Program-made: the position numbers and the translations under genes | Shown: positions 53,691-63,660 of the stretch, piece by piece | Numbering within the stretch: the first letter of the stretch is position 1 | How the letters are laid out: the number at the start of each line of letters is the position of its first letter | The notes under the pieces: generated by a model | Told to the model about the DNA's origin: nothing | Seen by the model: the letters and a program-made list of their open reading frames with translations, nothing else | Database searches by the model: none | DNA from: Ligula intestinalis | Lineage: Eukaryota > Platyhelminthes > Cestoda > Diphyllobothriidea > Diphyllobothriidae | Assembly: GCA_036362985.1 (NCBI GenBank) | Contig: JAYGXS010000003.1 | Coordinates: 92,736,610-92,800,609 of the forward strand | Direction of reading: 5' to 3' | Length of the DNA stretch: 64,000 bases

Positions 53691-53899
53691 CAGGGCACGT
53701 ACCTTAAAAGGAAGAGGATAAGCCGTTGGTCGTCTGGGTACAGTTGTCACCGGTTATTAAGCCCACGGTTAATAGGCCCAGCCGCTTATTTAGCACAATT
53801 TGGTCTGGGCCTGAGGTGGACTTTATTACCGGCGACTACTGTTATTACTCCCAAAATATAGGATTACTGCCGAGTATGTTCCTTTGCGGGAAACAGATG

Positions 53900-54400
53900 T
53901 ACGGAGTGATCCATCAGTAGTTGGATGTAAAAGTATATCTCGGGATGGGATTTGTCTGTTTACCTCCGTTTCGACTGTAAACTCCATTCCTTCGAATGTG
54001 GAATTGAGTTTCTAGTGGATGAGGTCTAAAGCAGTCCTTGTGATGATGACAAATGTATTATCTTCATAGCGCAGCCAGAATTTTGGTTTGAATGTAGGGA
54101 GGACTATTGATTCTATATAGGCTGCTTTCATATAGAGCAAGGTTCGATTTGTTCGTGGTCGAACAAGAACTTGGAAAGATGTGTTCAGGTCAACAAAGTG
54201 ACTACTGTCAAGCTGATCTTTTGCAACGAAGGATCGTCGCACTTGTTTTACTGTTTTAAAGCCAATTAGGTAAATGTTCAGCGGTCCTGGTTGCAAATTG
54301 CCTTTGCGTACGCCCAATGTACTTGCATCCGAAAGTGCACGTGAAGTCATAGACAGTGTTTGGGGTGGCGTGCAAAGATAAGGCATCATTTGTCCGGTTA
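53900..54400 (-). mobile_element. Penelope-like RT fragment
   Basis: Minus frame 54389-54012 (125 codons) ends AAYIESIVLPTFKPKFWLRY then EDNTFVIITRTALDLIH. In Penelope-like RTs this block is KFWLRYVDDTFVI, so the catalytic YVDD is YEDN here and the copy is dead. The first half of the frame matches a different region, implying internal rearrangement. Confidence 0.65.
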
Positions 54401-54669
54401 ACTGGAAGGCCTCCAGTGGGAGTGACGAACACTAGTTCAGCTGCACTGTACGTTATCTCTATGGTGCAAAGTACCTGTCGCTTAATTGTATTAGAAATAT
54501 TGCCACCGTTTACACGTTTTTTTCGAAACTGATTGCTCCATATATTTCGGCCGTAAAGAGCTGCTGTATTTTTAATTAAATGTGAGGGATAGCCACTTTT
54601 AAGTAAGTAAGCAAAGGTCGGTCGGGAATGTAAAGGAATATTGCAAAGGAATAGGTAACATTCACATAT
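54401..54669. other. No recognisable gene
   Basis: Probably further Penelope-like sequence (54401-54600) without a readable frame. Confidence 0.3.
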
Positions 54670-54830
54670 TATTGGAACATTTTATCCTGTTTGCGCAGTC
54701 CCTGCAACATCATCATCATCATGGCTGACCGCACTGTGTTTGAATGGATGAGTAGAAGAATCGAGTCCGTCAATGTCGTGACCTAACAGCCGTATTCGAA
54801 AGTGCTTTTGTGCTTCTGTCTTGTACACAC
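54670..54830 (+). repeat. Repeat E, occupied copy, left part
   Basis: Left half of the copy split by the Ty3 element; continues at 60011. Ends in GTACACAC immediately before the LTR. Confidence 0.8.
54827..54830. other. Target-site duplication, left copy (ACAC)
   Basis: ACAC directly before the left LTR; the same four bases follow the right LTR at 60011-60014, and the empty site has a single ACAC followed by CATT. Confidence 0.75.
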
Positions 54831-55366
54831 TGTAATGCGTAGCCGACGACAAAGGACGGAGACGAGTACCGGAAACGAGCCAACGAGCGACCAATACGAC
54901 AGTTAGTCCAAAAGGAGAAGTCAGTGGCTTGAGATAAGTGTCTTAAAGGTCCTAGATACAAAAATAATATAATGAGAGAACCTTATACAAAAATAAACTA
55001 AAGGGGGATACAGTCTTTGACGAGAATGGCAGTTGAATCCTTGACTGGACGGGAACAGCCCTAGCGACGATGGAAGCGCGCCGGAAGATGGGCTCCAGGT
55101 CCTCAGTCGGCCTCGTTATTTATCCCTGCCCGTCAAAGTCATCCAGGAGCGGCCATTTTAGCATAAAGCAAAACAAAGGTATTGTTCAAATATCTTAGTG
55201 ATTATTATTTATTATTATTAAGTTAAATATAAACATGATAATAGTTATTGACTTCCGTGATAAGATCTTTAAATACGGAGAGGATTCGCGCTCGCGCCCC
55301 TTAAGGGGCGCGTTTCCAGAACATTCGGCGCGTCATTCACGTGCTTCTATCCCACGTGCCTCTACA
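54831..55366 (-). repeat. 3' LTR of T1
   Basis: 536 bp. Contains the 20-bp perfect palindrome at 55293-55312 centred on TTAA (GCGCCCCTTAAGGGGCGC core). Has about 70 bp near 54855-54925 that the other LTR lacks. Confidence 0.88.
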
Positions 55367-55471
55367 TTGCTTCCCTCTTCGAAAGGGACGCTGTCCTCAG
55401 TGGCATTATCCAGGTCAACAACGGGTCCACCATCGAAGGGTACTTCGACCTCCCCCTCCACCGGTTTTCTA

Positions 55472-56579
55472 TCATCGTATCGCACTACCCCCGTCAGCAG
55501 GTACCACAAGGTAGTCCTCAACAGGACGGTTACTGGCGTCATATGGCGGACAGGAAATGCTTTCCATTGGTGGCCCTGGCTTCAGCCGGTTAAAATGAAC
55601 CGTAAAGGGTGCGGCATGCGGCCGTTCGTGGGGGCGGATGAGGCATATTGTATCCGACAGCACCCGAGTGACGTCATACGGGCCGACCCAAGTGGGGTTA
55701 AATTTGGCCGGTACCCCTACGGGCGCCGCGTAATTGCGCATTCATACAACATTTCCCTCCTGATAAGGCGTCCCATGGGCTAGGCGTTCGTAAAACGCTT
55801 TCTGATGCCGCTGTCCTTCTTGCAGATGCAAGCGTGCCTCTTCAGACGCAATGCGCATTGTTTTTCTGACCCGAGATGCATACGTATCGACATGTTCGAT
55901 CTTAGCGGCCGACGGAAGGACTAAATCTTCCGGGAGCTGCATCTCCCGTCCGCAGGTGAGAAATAATGGTGTGTAGTGAGTAGTGGCGTTTACCGTGGAT
56001 CGGTAAGCCAGTCAACAAGCTGGTAGGACTTCATCCCAGGTAGTCGGTGGGTGACGGTCGATAAATGCTTTTAGAAGGTTGATGAGGGTGCGATTGGTTC
56101 GCTAAACTTGGCCGTTCCCTTGCGGGTGATAGGCCGTGGTCCGAGTTTTCTTAATTTTCATGAGATGGCAGAAGTCGTGGAGGACGCTATTCCAAACGAG
56201 GAACCACGATCAAAATGTAATTGATCCGGTGTACCCCAGCGGCAAGCCCAATGGTTGAAAATGGCACGGGCGACTGTCGGGGCTTTGGCATTAGGTAACG
56301 GTACAGCCTCAGTCATCTTGTTGAAGAAATAAGCCATGACAAGGATGAACTGATAACCGTTATCAGAGGGAGTCAGCAGCCCAACAAGATTAACGCCCAC
56401 CCGTTCATTGGGATAGCCAGTCTTAACCGGCTGAAGGGGCACCCGTGAGGACCGACCAAGAAGCTTAGAGCTGAGACAGAGCTCACATGCACGAATCATA
56501 TCTTAAATGTCGTGCTTTTGATTGGGCCAGTAGTAACGGCAGCGGAGGGCCCACTTATTCTTGTGGCTGCCGGAATGGC
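55472..56579 (-). pseudogene. T1 integrase region, disrupted
   Basis: In shifting minus frames: zinc-binding part with MHTDLGHSGSHKNKWALRCR and YYWPNQKHDI then an in-frame TAA and MIRACELCLSSKLLGRSSRV; core part GYPNERVGVNLVGLL (a valine/asparagine pair where DxxG-type catalytic context is usual) and HWACRWGTPDQLHFDRGSSF (D of the second block present). The frame is lost after ATSSI. The C-terminal part (55942-55472) reads RKTMRIASEEARLHLQEGQR, FNPTWVGPYDVTRVLSDT and HFNRLKPGPP, the usual end of Ty3 integrases without a chromodomain. Confidence 0.7.
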
Positions 56580-57278
56580 CTAAATCGGTGTGCATGCGGT
56601 CAATAACATCATCAACCATAGACAGCGGAAGGACGAGTATTGGTACCCGTCACGGTAGAAAAGGACACCGTGGTCAGTGAACAGCTTGTCCCACAACCCG
56701 TGCATGCATTTGGTCTCATAACTTAGGCCACTAAGCTCAAATTTATTGAGAGGTCGGGCAACCACAACCTTACGGTTATAGACAAGCGAGATGTGGGGGT
56801 CGTCCCTCTGCGCGGCAGCCCAAAGTAGACACCGATCGCTCTGGAGGGCGATAGTGGAGATAGCTATGTCCGTACACGAAGGGCAGCCCCCATGTGGACG
56901 GTATGGTTTACGGCACAATGCATCAGCGTTTCCATGTAGCCAACCGGGGCGAAAGATGCACGAATAATCGTATTCAGCTAGCTTCTCTTGCCACAGAGCA
57001 ACCTGTCCGTCGGGGTGCTTGAAATTCTGGAGCAATGTTATGGCACTGTGGTTCGTACGTATGATGAAGGGCCGAAATTGGAAATAAGAGCGGCACTCCT
57101 CAACAAAGTAAGCTAGGGCGAGCATCTCCTTGCGTGTGACGCAATAGCGGCGCTCGGCTCTCGTGTGTGAGCGACTGAAGTACTGAATAACATGCTCGGT
57201 GCCGTCCGGTTGTTGTTGATAGAGGATGACACCAATCGCGGTCTCGCTGGCGTCAGTGTCGAGCACGAATTTCCACAC
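56580..57278 (-). pseudogene. T1 RNase H and connection
   Basis: Minus frame of 232 codons: FVLDTDASETAIGVILYQQQ (first RNase H aspartate in DTDAS), FSRSHTRAERRYCVTRKEML (catalytic glutamate in KEML), IIRTNHSAITLLQNF (the usual TDH is TNH, so this aspartate is replaced), and FRPGWLHGNADALCRKP (final aspartate in NADAL). The block is otherwise the best preserved in the element and ends in a frameshift after YSSFRCLWL. Confidence 0.75.
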
Positions 57279-57365
57279 AGCACTGGCAGTATTAGGAAAT
57301 ACCAGAATGGGGCTAGAACAGATCTTGTCCTTAAGCGACTGGAAGGCATTGACACAGGCAGCAGT

Positions 57366-58089
57366 CTACTTAAACTTAACATCTTTCTGCGCCAATTTGT
57401 GAAGGGGACCGGCTATATGGGCGTAGTCCTTGATGAAACGTCTGTAGTACGAGGCTAGCCCTAGGGAACTACAAAGTTCCGTGAGATTTGCCGGGGTGGG
57501 CCAGTCGCGGATATGCTTCACCTTATCTTCGTCAGTCTCTATTCCAGAGGACGAGATGACGTGGCCTAAGAATTTGACTCGAGGTCGTAAAAATACAAAT
57601 TTTAAGAGTGAGCTTAGCCTCTCGAAGACTGCTGAATGCAGCCCGAAGGTTTTGTAAATGGTTTTCAAAGTCCTCTCATAACACGATAATAACGTCCATG
57701 TAGACTAGACAAGAACTAGGTACGAGCTGGGCTAGGACTTGATTAATTAGACGTTGGAATGTGCTGGGCGCATTGGCTAAACCGAAGGGCATAGTCTCAA
57801 ACCCATACAGGCCAGGGGGGACGGCAAAAGTAGTCTTCTCGCGATCCGAGGGCCACACCTCTACCTGCCAGCAGCCTGAGGCCATGTCCAAGGTAGAAAA
57901 CATAGTGTTACCAGCTAGGGTGTCGAGGGTCGCATCTACACAAAGCAAGGGAAAAGAACCTATCTTAGTAACGGCATTAAGTTTCCTGTAGTCGATACAG
58001 AGTCGAATCGAGCAATCCTTCTTTTTGACGAGCACAATGGGTGAGGACCACGGTGAGTGAGAAGGACAGATGATGTGACGACTAAGCAT
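57366..58089 (-). pseudogene. T1 reverse transcriptase, catalytic motif altered
   Basis: Two adjoining minus frames. The first (58089-57676) has SPWSSPIVLVKKKDCSIRLC, IDYRKLNAVTK, STLDMASGCWQVEV (first catalytic aspartate), TMPFGLANAPSTFQRLINQV and [10 protein letters not shown]: the YMDD box is YMDV, a single A to T change, followed two residues later by a stop. The second (57668-57366) carries [20 protein letters not shown] and [20 protein letters not shown], the thumb/connection region. Loss of the second aspartate alone would abolish polymerase activity. Confidence 0.8.
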
Positions 58090-58297
58090 GCCCTTGATAA
58101 GGTTGTATAACTCCTTTTTATGGAATATAGGTAAGCGGCGGGGCGGAACCTGAATAGGGCGTGCATCACCTGAGTCTATACAATGCTCAGTGGCATTGGT
58201 GCGGCCAGTAGATTTCCCGTCCCAGTCAAAAATATCCTTAAATTCGCCGAGAAGGTTACGAAGCTTATCGGCATAGCGGGGTCGACGTGCTGAGGAA

Positions 58298-59494
58298 CTA
58301 AGTCAGCAAGGCTGGGGAGAGGGTAGACGCGGAGACTGTATGGGGGCTACGGGAGCATCGGCTAACTGAGACGTCAACTAAGGACGTCCGGAGGAGTCCA
58401 TGCCCGAAGTCTAAGGAGCACCCAAACTTCTGGAGAAAATCGACGCCTAAAATACAATACCATGTTATATCAGGGGAAACAATAAACTGATGACAAAAAC
58501 TAGAGCCAGAAAGGGTCAAGGAGAACTCTACAAAGCAAGTATAACTAAGACTAGTGCCATTAGCCGTGTGTAGAGAAAAACGAGGCTTAGGACTATATCA
58601 AACACGGGTTTCGAACTCTAGGAAGGGCTGCTGACGTATCAACGAACAACCAGCGCCAGAGTCAATGAGACAAGAAAAGGTGGTAGAGCCGACAGCAGCT
58701 ACAACTAGGGGACAAGAGGAAGAGAAAAGGCTTGAATCTACAATATCAGAGAGAAGGAGGCACTTACCGTCACCAGAGTCAGGTCCAGCCTCGATTGCCA
58801 TAAGTGGACGAGGGCCAGGGAGTCCGTTCGGCCGCCGGGGTTGCTGACAGCGCCAGCGGTCCCGACGAGGGAAGAAAGACCCACGAGAGCACCAATGGCC
58901 AGGAGTCTGAGTGCCAATGGTGGCTGACGACCGAATGGCTGCGACCGTAAATTGGTCTCGCGGAGAACCACAGGCGGACTGCAGAGCCTCCTCGCGCCGG
59001 GTAACTTCAATGGCCGCATCCAAACTGGTGGGTTGTTGGCGGAGGACAACCTTCTGGACCTCAAGGTCTGACAGGCCATTGACAAATTGCTCCATGACCA
59101 TTTAGTTGAGGTAGTTCAGGTCCAACTGTGGATACGCCTGTTTGGCCAGGAGACAAAGAGCTTGTTGGTATTGGAGGACGCTCTCCAGAGGCCCTTGAAG
59201 TCGCTGGCGGAAGTCAGAGACGAGGATCCAGGAAGGAGTGGCCTAGCGCAGGACACCGCTCAAGGTTTTGAAAAGGTCCTCCACGGATTGAGTCAATGAG
59301 GCATCAGCAGCAAGGGCAAGATCGTAGACATCATCGTCCAACCGGGCCAGAATCGTTCGGGTCCAGGCCGCCTCATCCACTCTGTCGAGGTAGTCACGCA
59401 TGCGTGCTTCCAAGCGCCGATAATCGCAAGAGAGCGTCAAACGGGAGGGCGGCCGGTGGGAGGACTGGAGGCTGACCTGGGACAGTTGAGGCAA
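58298..59494 (-). pseudogene. T1 gag and protease region, disrupted
   Basis: Minus frames: 59494-59243 (RLEARMRDYLDRVDEAAWTR, LFKTLSGVLR then stop), 59101-58598 (MVMEQFVNGLSDLEVQKVVL, then a basic RR/QP-rich stretch) and the protease start SCLIDSGAGCSLIRQQPF with the active-site DSGA, followed by a stop. 58519-58298 holds the protease end FIVSPDITWYCILGVDFLQK. No clear CCHC zinc knuckle remains. Confidence 0.7.
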
Positions 59495-59544
59495 TTAATT
59501 CTCCAGAAGGTTGTTGGCCATGATAAACACCGCTGCCACCAAAC

Positions 59545-60010
59545 TGTAATGCGTAGCCGACGACAAGGAGATGAGATGAGTGTCTTAAAGGTCCTAGATG
59601 CAAAAATAATCGAACGGGAGAATCTGATACAAAAATAAACTAAATGGGAATCTTTCTTTGACAAGAATGGCAGTTGAATCCTTGACTGGACGGGAACAGC
59701 CCTAGCGACGATGGAAGCCGGCTGGAAGATGGGCTCCAGGTCCTCAGTCGGCCTCGTTATTTATCCCTGCCCATCAAGGTCATCCAGGGGCAGCCATTGT
59801 AGTATAAAGTAAACAAAGGTATTGTTCAATTATCTTAGTGATTATTATTAATTTATTATTATTAAGTTAAATATAGACGTGATAATAGTTATTGACTTCC
59901 ATGATTAGTTCTATAAATACAGGGAAGATTTGCGCGCGCGCCCCTTAAGGGGCGCGTTTCCAGAACGTTTGGCGCGTTACTCACGTGCTTCCATCCCACG
60001 TGCCTCTACA
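59545..60010 (-). repeat. 5' LTR of T1
   Basis: 466 bp. On the minus strand a TATA-like CAGGGATAAATAACGAGG lies at about 59767-59750. The same 20-bp palindrome as in the other LTR occurs at 59937-59956. Confidence 0.88.
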
Positions 60011-60455
60011 ACACCAGTTATCTTCTGCTTCTCAATTTTGAACGATGCGAGAATTCGCTGCACTCAAGATGCTCATCTAGGAGAAGTGAATGCATGCCGG
60101 AATTGCTTGCAGATAATGAGATTTTGGAGGAAGATGAGGAAGAAATTGAGGAGGTGGAGATGGAGGACGAAAACCAGGATGATGCGGAGGAGTACAATGT
60201 GACGGAGAGAATAAATATTTTCGTCCAGGTAAACCAAAGACAGTCCGGAGATCTTACCGGCTGGTTTTCACACTGATCCTTTTAGGCACGCATTTGAAAA
60301 GGAAGATGATGAGCCGTTGATTGGCCTGACACACTAACTGGAAGACGGCTTATTCGATATAGAACCACAGTTTGAAGATTATCTTATGCGTATTGCATAT
60401 CGCTACCTCACTACCATTGCCAGCCATTGATTAACCGACACGAACTTTTATGGAC
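60011..60455 (+). repeat. Repeat E, occupied copy, right part
   Basis: Begins with the second ACAC of the target duplication and continues in step with the empty copy (inverted) to about 60455, ending in GCCAGCCATTGATTAACCGA-like sequence. Confidence 0.75.
60030..60276 (+). CDS. Unidentified acidic ORF in repeat E, copy 2
   Basis: Plus frame FERCENSLHSRCSSRRSECM, PELLADNEILEEDEEEIEEV, EMEDENQDDAEEYNVTERIN, then VNQRQSGDLTGWFSH and stop at 60274-60276. Same frame as copy 1 (53329-53051), with replacements such as G to E that keep it acidic. The 5' part of the frame was cut off by the Ty3 insertion just upstream, so if this was once a gene the insertion separated it from its beginning. Family not recognised. 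Confidence 0.4.
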
Positions 60456-60769
60456 GGATTACATTTGCCAACTGCTGTAAAATCTCAGATTCATTTGTTG
60501 ACAAACTATAGTCCATTATTTTTATCTTTCCAGCAAAGTATTTTAGTTATTTATTTAGTGTTCAGTGATTATGTGCACTGCCTCGAATCAAACATTTGAG
60601 ATAACGAATTCATGAAAGGCGTTTAACTTTTTAGGGTCTTACATACTAAGATGACACCTGCGAGGTACGATGCAAAGAAAACAAACACTAGAAGTACTTT
60701 AATGAATAACTGTAGCATTTTCACTACAGATAGTATTGCCAGCAAAGACCACGGAGACTGTAATTGTCA
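60456..60769. other. No recognisable gene
   Basis: Nothing identified. Confidence 0.35.
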
Positions 60770-60984
60770 TTTCTGGCTTATGAGCCGTCGTCACCCAGTC
60801 ATACCCAGACCCAAGTGGCGTCCCACCCGATCCTCGAACTCGCCCTTACCATTGAGCCACGAGCTCGCCGTCTTGCCAGGTTAGGTCGAGGTATATTGAC
60901 ACTCATTTGTGAACGCTCACCCAACCGCTAACGGAACTCACCTGTCCCGCTCTGCCTTGGCCCCCGCCAGAGGTCCTGGCAGTT
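60770..60984 (-). repeat. SINE family 3, minus copy
   Basis: Minus strand: leader GAGTTCCGTTAGCGGTTGGG, GAGTGTCAATATACCTCGAC, box A-like GTGGCTCAATGGTAAGGGCG, box B-like GCGAGTTCGAGGATCGGG, then GCCACTTGGGTCTGGGTATG and a GGTGACGACGGCTCATAAGC end. Confidence 0.65.
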
Positions 60985-61190
60985 GTAACAGACGTAGAGC
61001 GTTTGGCTCTGATAAAAGAGACCGCGATTTCGAGGCTCGGTGAGACGCCACTTGGGTCTGGGTATGACTGACTGACGACAACTAACCGGTAATACCATTC
61101 GCCTATACTACCAGCTGTTGCGGTTGTCAGGACCTCTGGGACCGACGAGTTCCGTTAGCTGTCGGGTGTACGTTCATCGATGAGTGACAG
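60985..61190 (+). repeat. SINE family 3, plus copy
   Basis: tRNA-like GTAGAGCGTTTGGCTCTGAT, box B-like GCGATTTCGAGGCTCGG, GCCACTTGGGTCTGGGTATG, GACTGACTGACGACAACTAA. It faces away from the preceding minus copy. Part of the next leader follows at 61145-61190 (GAGTTCCGTTAGCTGTCGGG). Confidence 0.6.
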
Positions 61191-63204
61191 TAACTTTTTT
61201 CAGTACTTTTTTATCCCCACCTCCCACTGTGGATATATTTGCTCTGAGAAAGCATGCCTGACACATCTTGACAGTGCTATTATGTCCAATTAACTGGCAA
61301 GCTAAAGGTAGTCTATAGATATCAAGGTACCCATTTCAGAAAGTATTAAGCGCATGAAAAGTTAAGCGCAAGAGACATGCGTGAATTACCGGCAAGGGGG
61401 GGGGTTTGTGGACGCAAAAGCGAACAGGCGAAACGGGTTTGCAATTTTTCAAAATAGCTTGCACAGTGAGGCTGTAAAAAGCGGACGGATTTAGGCCTGC
61501 CATAGTTTTCTCGATCTATTCCAACTTATACCTCGTCCTATAAGCAGCATTCGAGAAAGTGATCACAAACTGGTCACGAAATTCCCTGGATCGACTTGGT
61601 TTCTTCCAGCTCACACGGATGGTGGTAGAGCGCACAGCCCAGGCAGTAAAATCTCTTACAAGCAGTTGATCTGCAGAATGGAATGGAAACGCAACGTGTA
61701 TCAGAATAAACTTTATGTTTTTGGAGTTTTTCCCCTAATAAGTTCGTGTGTTGTATAAGTTTTTTTTGAAATCGAGCAGTTGCCGTTTAGCAAATTATGC
61801 GTATGGATTAAACCTGCATTCGCACGATAGCGGCCACGTCCGTTCACTCTATATTGAAAATAACCAATTCAGGCCTTAGGGGGTTTCGTAAAGTCAGCTG
61901 GGCTGATAGAAGTGAACGGACAGGAATCAGTTCACAGGCTGGATCACTGGAACAGGAAGTGTGACATTCATAACGTCAATGTTATCTTCTGATTTTATTT
62001 GCTGTTAAATGCGTGTTAGGACTCGACTGTTTCCAGTCGAATGCACACTAGTGTTAAAACTAGTCCCCCGGCCAAGTACCAAGTAAGTGGTAACTGAATA
62101 CTGTCCCCACTCCCCATTCGGCTCGCTTGCCCTTTGAACACCTTTTCCCAAAATGATTCCGCCCCCACCTCAAAAGACAACTGTCTCAAGAGCTACTTGC
62201 TATTGGCCCCTCGCCCTCGGGTTCGATTACAGCTGTCACCACCGCTGACCTCAAACCTTTGCAAATCACTCCCCCTTTTCTGGCACAGAACTGCGCTTAG
62301 GTCGCCACGACGCCTGTGTGTGGCTGCCCCGAGTGGGATTCGACCAAGTGTCTGCAGGTCAGCGAGCTGGAAACCGTCAGCTCCGCCGTGGTGTGACCTT
62401 GACCAGGACGTCGACAACAATATTGGCTGCCCGTCGTAGTTTTATCGTCTGAGGCAGAGGTAGAAAACTTGAAACAAGCGTAGTAAATCACCCTCCGCCC
62501 ATTTTATCGCCAACTATGTGGGTGTAGAGACACGGTAAATGTAAGCCTTTCGGCGCCGCTATTTATGTGTGTCTGAAGCAACATATTGTAGGTCTGACGC
62601 AATCTCAACTTGAAAGGCACACATCTCATGCGGTTGTTCTTTCTGGTTCCCCACTGTTACGGAATGGGCATGCGGCCTAGTGCAGAGGTAATACGTGACC
62701 ATACGTGACTTAATACGAAACACACGATCAACCGGACAGCCAATCAGCGTGAGTCGTCACATAGGGTGGGACGATAGAGTTCCGTTGGCAGTCTGTGAAC
62801 GTTAATCTACGAGATGTTATCACGCCCCTGGCCCAAATAATCGATTATTTTTCGCGAAAGGACTACAGTGTGAGGAAATAAAAATCGATGAAGGCACTTC
62901 GTAAGCTAGCGTGCACCTGAACGCTCATCACAAGGCATTGGGCTGAATGTCCGATAACAGCCACAGTTCCAATCAATAAGCGGAAGTTTAACAGCTAGCA
63001 AGCCCACTATTTCTGTGGGCTTAGAATAAATGGGCTGCTTCCGGAATCCCGCTTTGCCTCCTTTTCCAACCAATTCGCTGGGATAGAAAAAAACCAGCGA
63101 CTCAGATGTCCGGTTGATATGTTTACAGCAGACCACATGCAACGCTCACACACAAACATAAAGGGCCAGCTTCACGGCTTTGCTGTCACAAATTAAGAAA
63201 AGTT
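61191..63204. other. No recognisable gene
   Basis: About 2 kb. A SINE family 3 leader (GAGTTCCGTTGGCAGTCTGT and on) lies at 62775-62825 without a body. A tRNA-like or SINE-like patch with GGTCGAATCCCAC on the minus strand lies at 62325-62345. Minus and plus frames at 62134-62439 overlap and are not convincing. Confidence 0.4.
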
Positions 63205-63660
63205 GTGCTCCGATCGGCAAGAAAAAATGAACTCGAAGGCTGCATCACCGAAGTCGCATACGATACCGACGCTGGCATACATTTTGAGATGTGGAACCGA
63301 AAATTGTCATTGCTATTTAAAGAGGGTTGCTCAAAATCGAAAGAGAAAATGAGAATCTTATTTTTGATGCTAGGCCAGCGAGAACTCAAGTGGTACGTAC
63401 ATTTTTTAAGAAGGAAGCCAGTTGCTATTTCATTTGAGGACATAGTTAGGTATTTTAAATCTTTTTTTTTCAATTTTTTTTCGAAGTCGCGATACAGCAG
63501 ACGTCATGGGCGTTTGAAAATAGAAAGACAACCACATGAAGACAGTTTCGACTTTGCGGGCCGACTAAACAACGCGTATTTTCAAGCTGACTTCGAAAAG
63601 GCCACTGGCCAGCAGATAAATGTCTTTTTTTATCAAAACCTTGACGCGCCCAGAGGATGA
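63205..63660 (+). CDS. Ty3/gypsy gag-like ORF (fragment)
   Basis: A 151-codon plus frame: FEMWNRKLSLLFKEGC near residue 27, KMRILFLMLGQRELKWYVHF, FEDIVRYFKSF, then RYSRRHGRLKIERQPHEDSF and FAGRLNNAYFQADFEKATGQ followed by FFYQNLDAPRG. This order (FExW...Y, LLxLG..E...Y, SFEDxVxxLK, SRYxRRxxxLxIxRxxxE) is that of gag in K02A2.6/Mag-type Ty3 elements. It lacks the expected zinc knuckle and pol downstream; a run of T at 63461-63482 inside it creates FFFNFF. Probably a 5' fragment of a second Ty3 family, maybe the same clade as T2. Confidence 0.6.
   Translation: MLRSARKNELEGCITEVAYDTDAGIHFEMWNRKLSLLFKEGCSKSKEKMRILFLMLGQRELKWYVHFLRRKPVAISFEDIVRYFKSFFFNFFSKSRYSRRHGRLKIERQPHEDSFDFAGRLNNAYFQADFEKATGQQINVFFYQNLDAPRG

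Larger units (their letters stand above)
54831..60010 (-). mobile_element. Ty3/gypsy LTR retrotransposon T1, near full length, inactive
   Basis: 5,180 bp, read on the minus strand. Two LTRs with TGTA...TACA ends, a polypurine tract (GAAGAGGGAAGCAA, 55380-55367) touching the 3' LTR, and a primer-binding-like TGGTGGCAGCGGTG three bases inside the 5' LTR (59541 downwards). Gene order is gag, protease, RT, RNase H, integrase, i.e. Ty3/gypsy; the integrase zinc region with a HTDLGHSG block recalls the CsRn1-type elements of flukes. Every ORF is interrupted and the RT catalytic motif is altered, so the element cannot move by itself. The LTRs differ by substitutions and an indel of about 70 bp. Confidence 0.9.
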
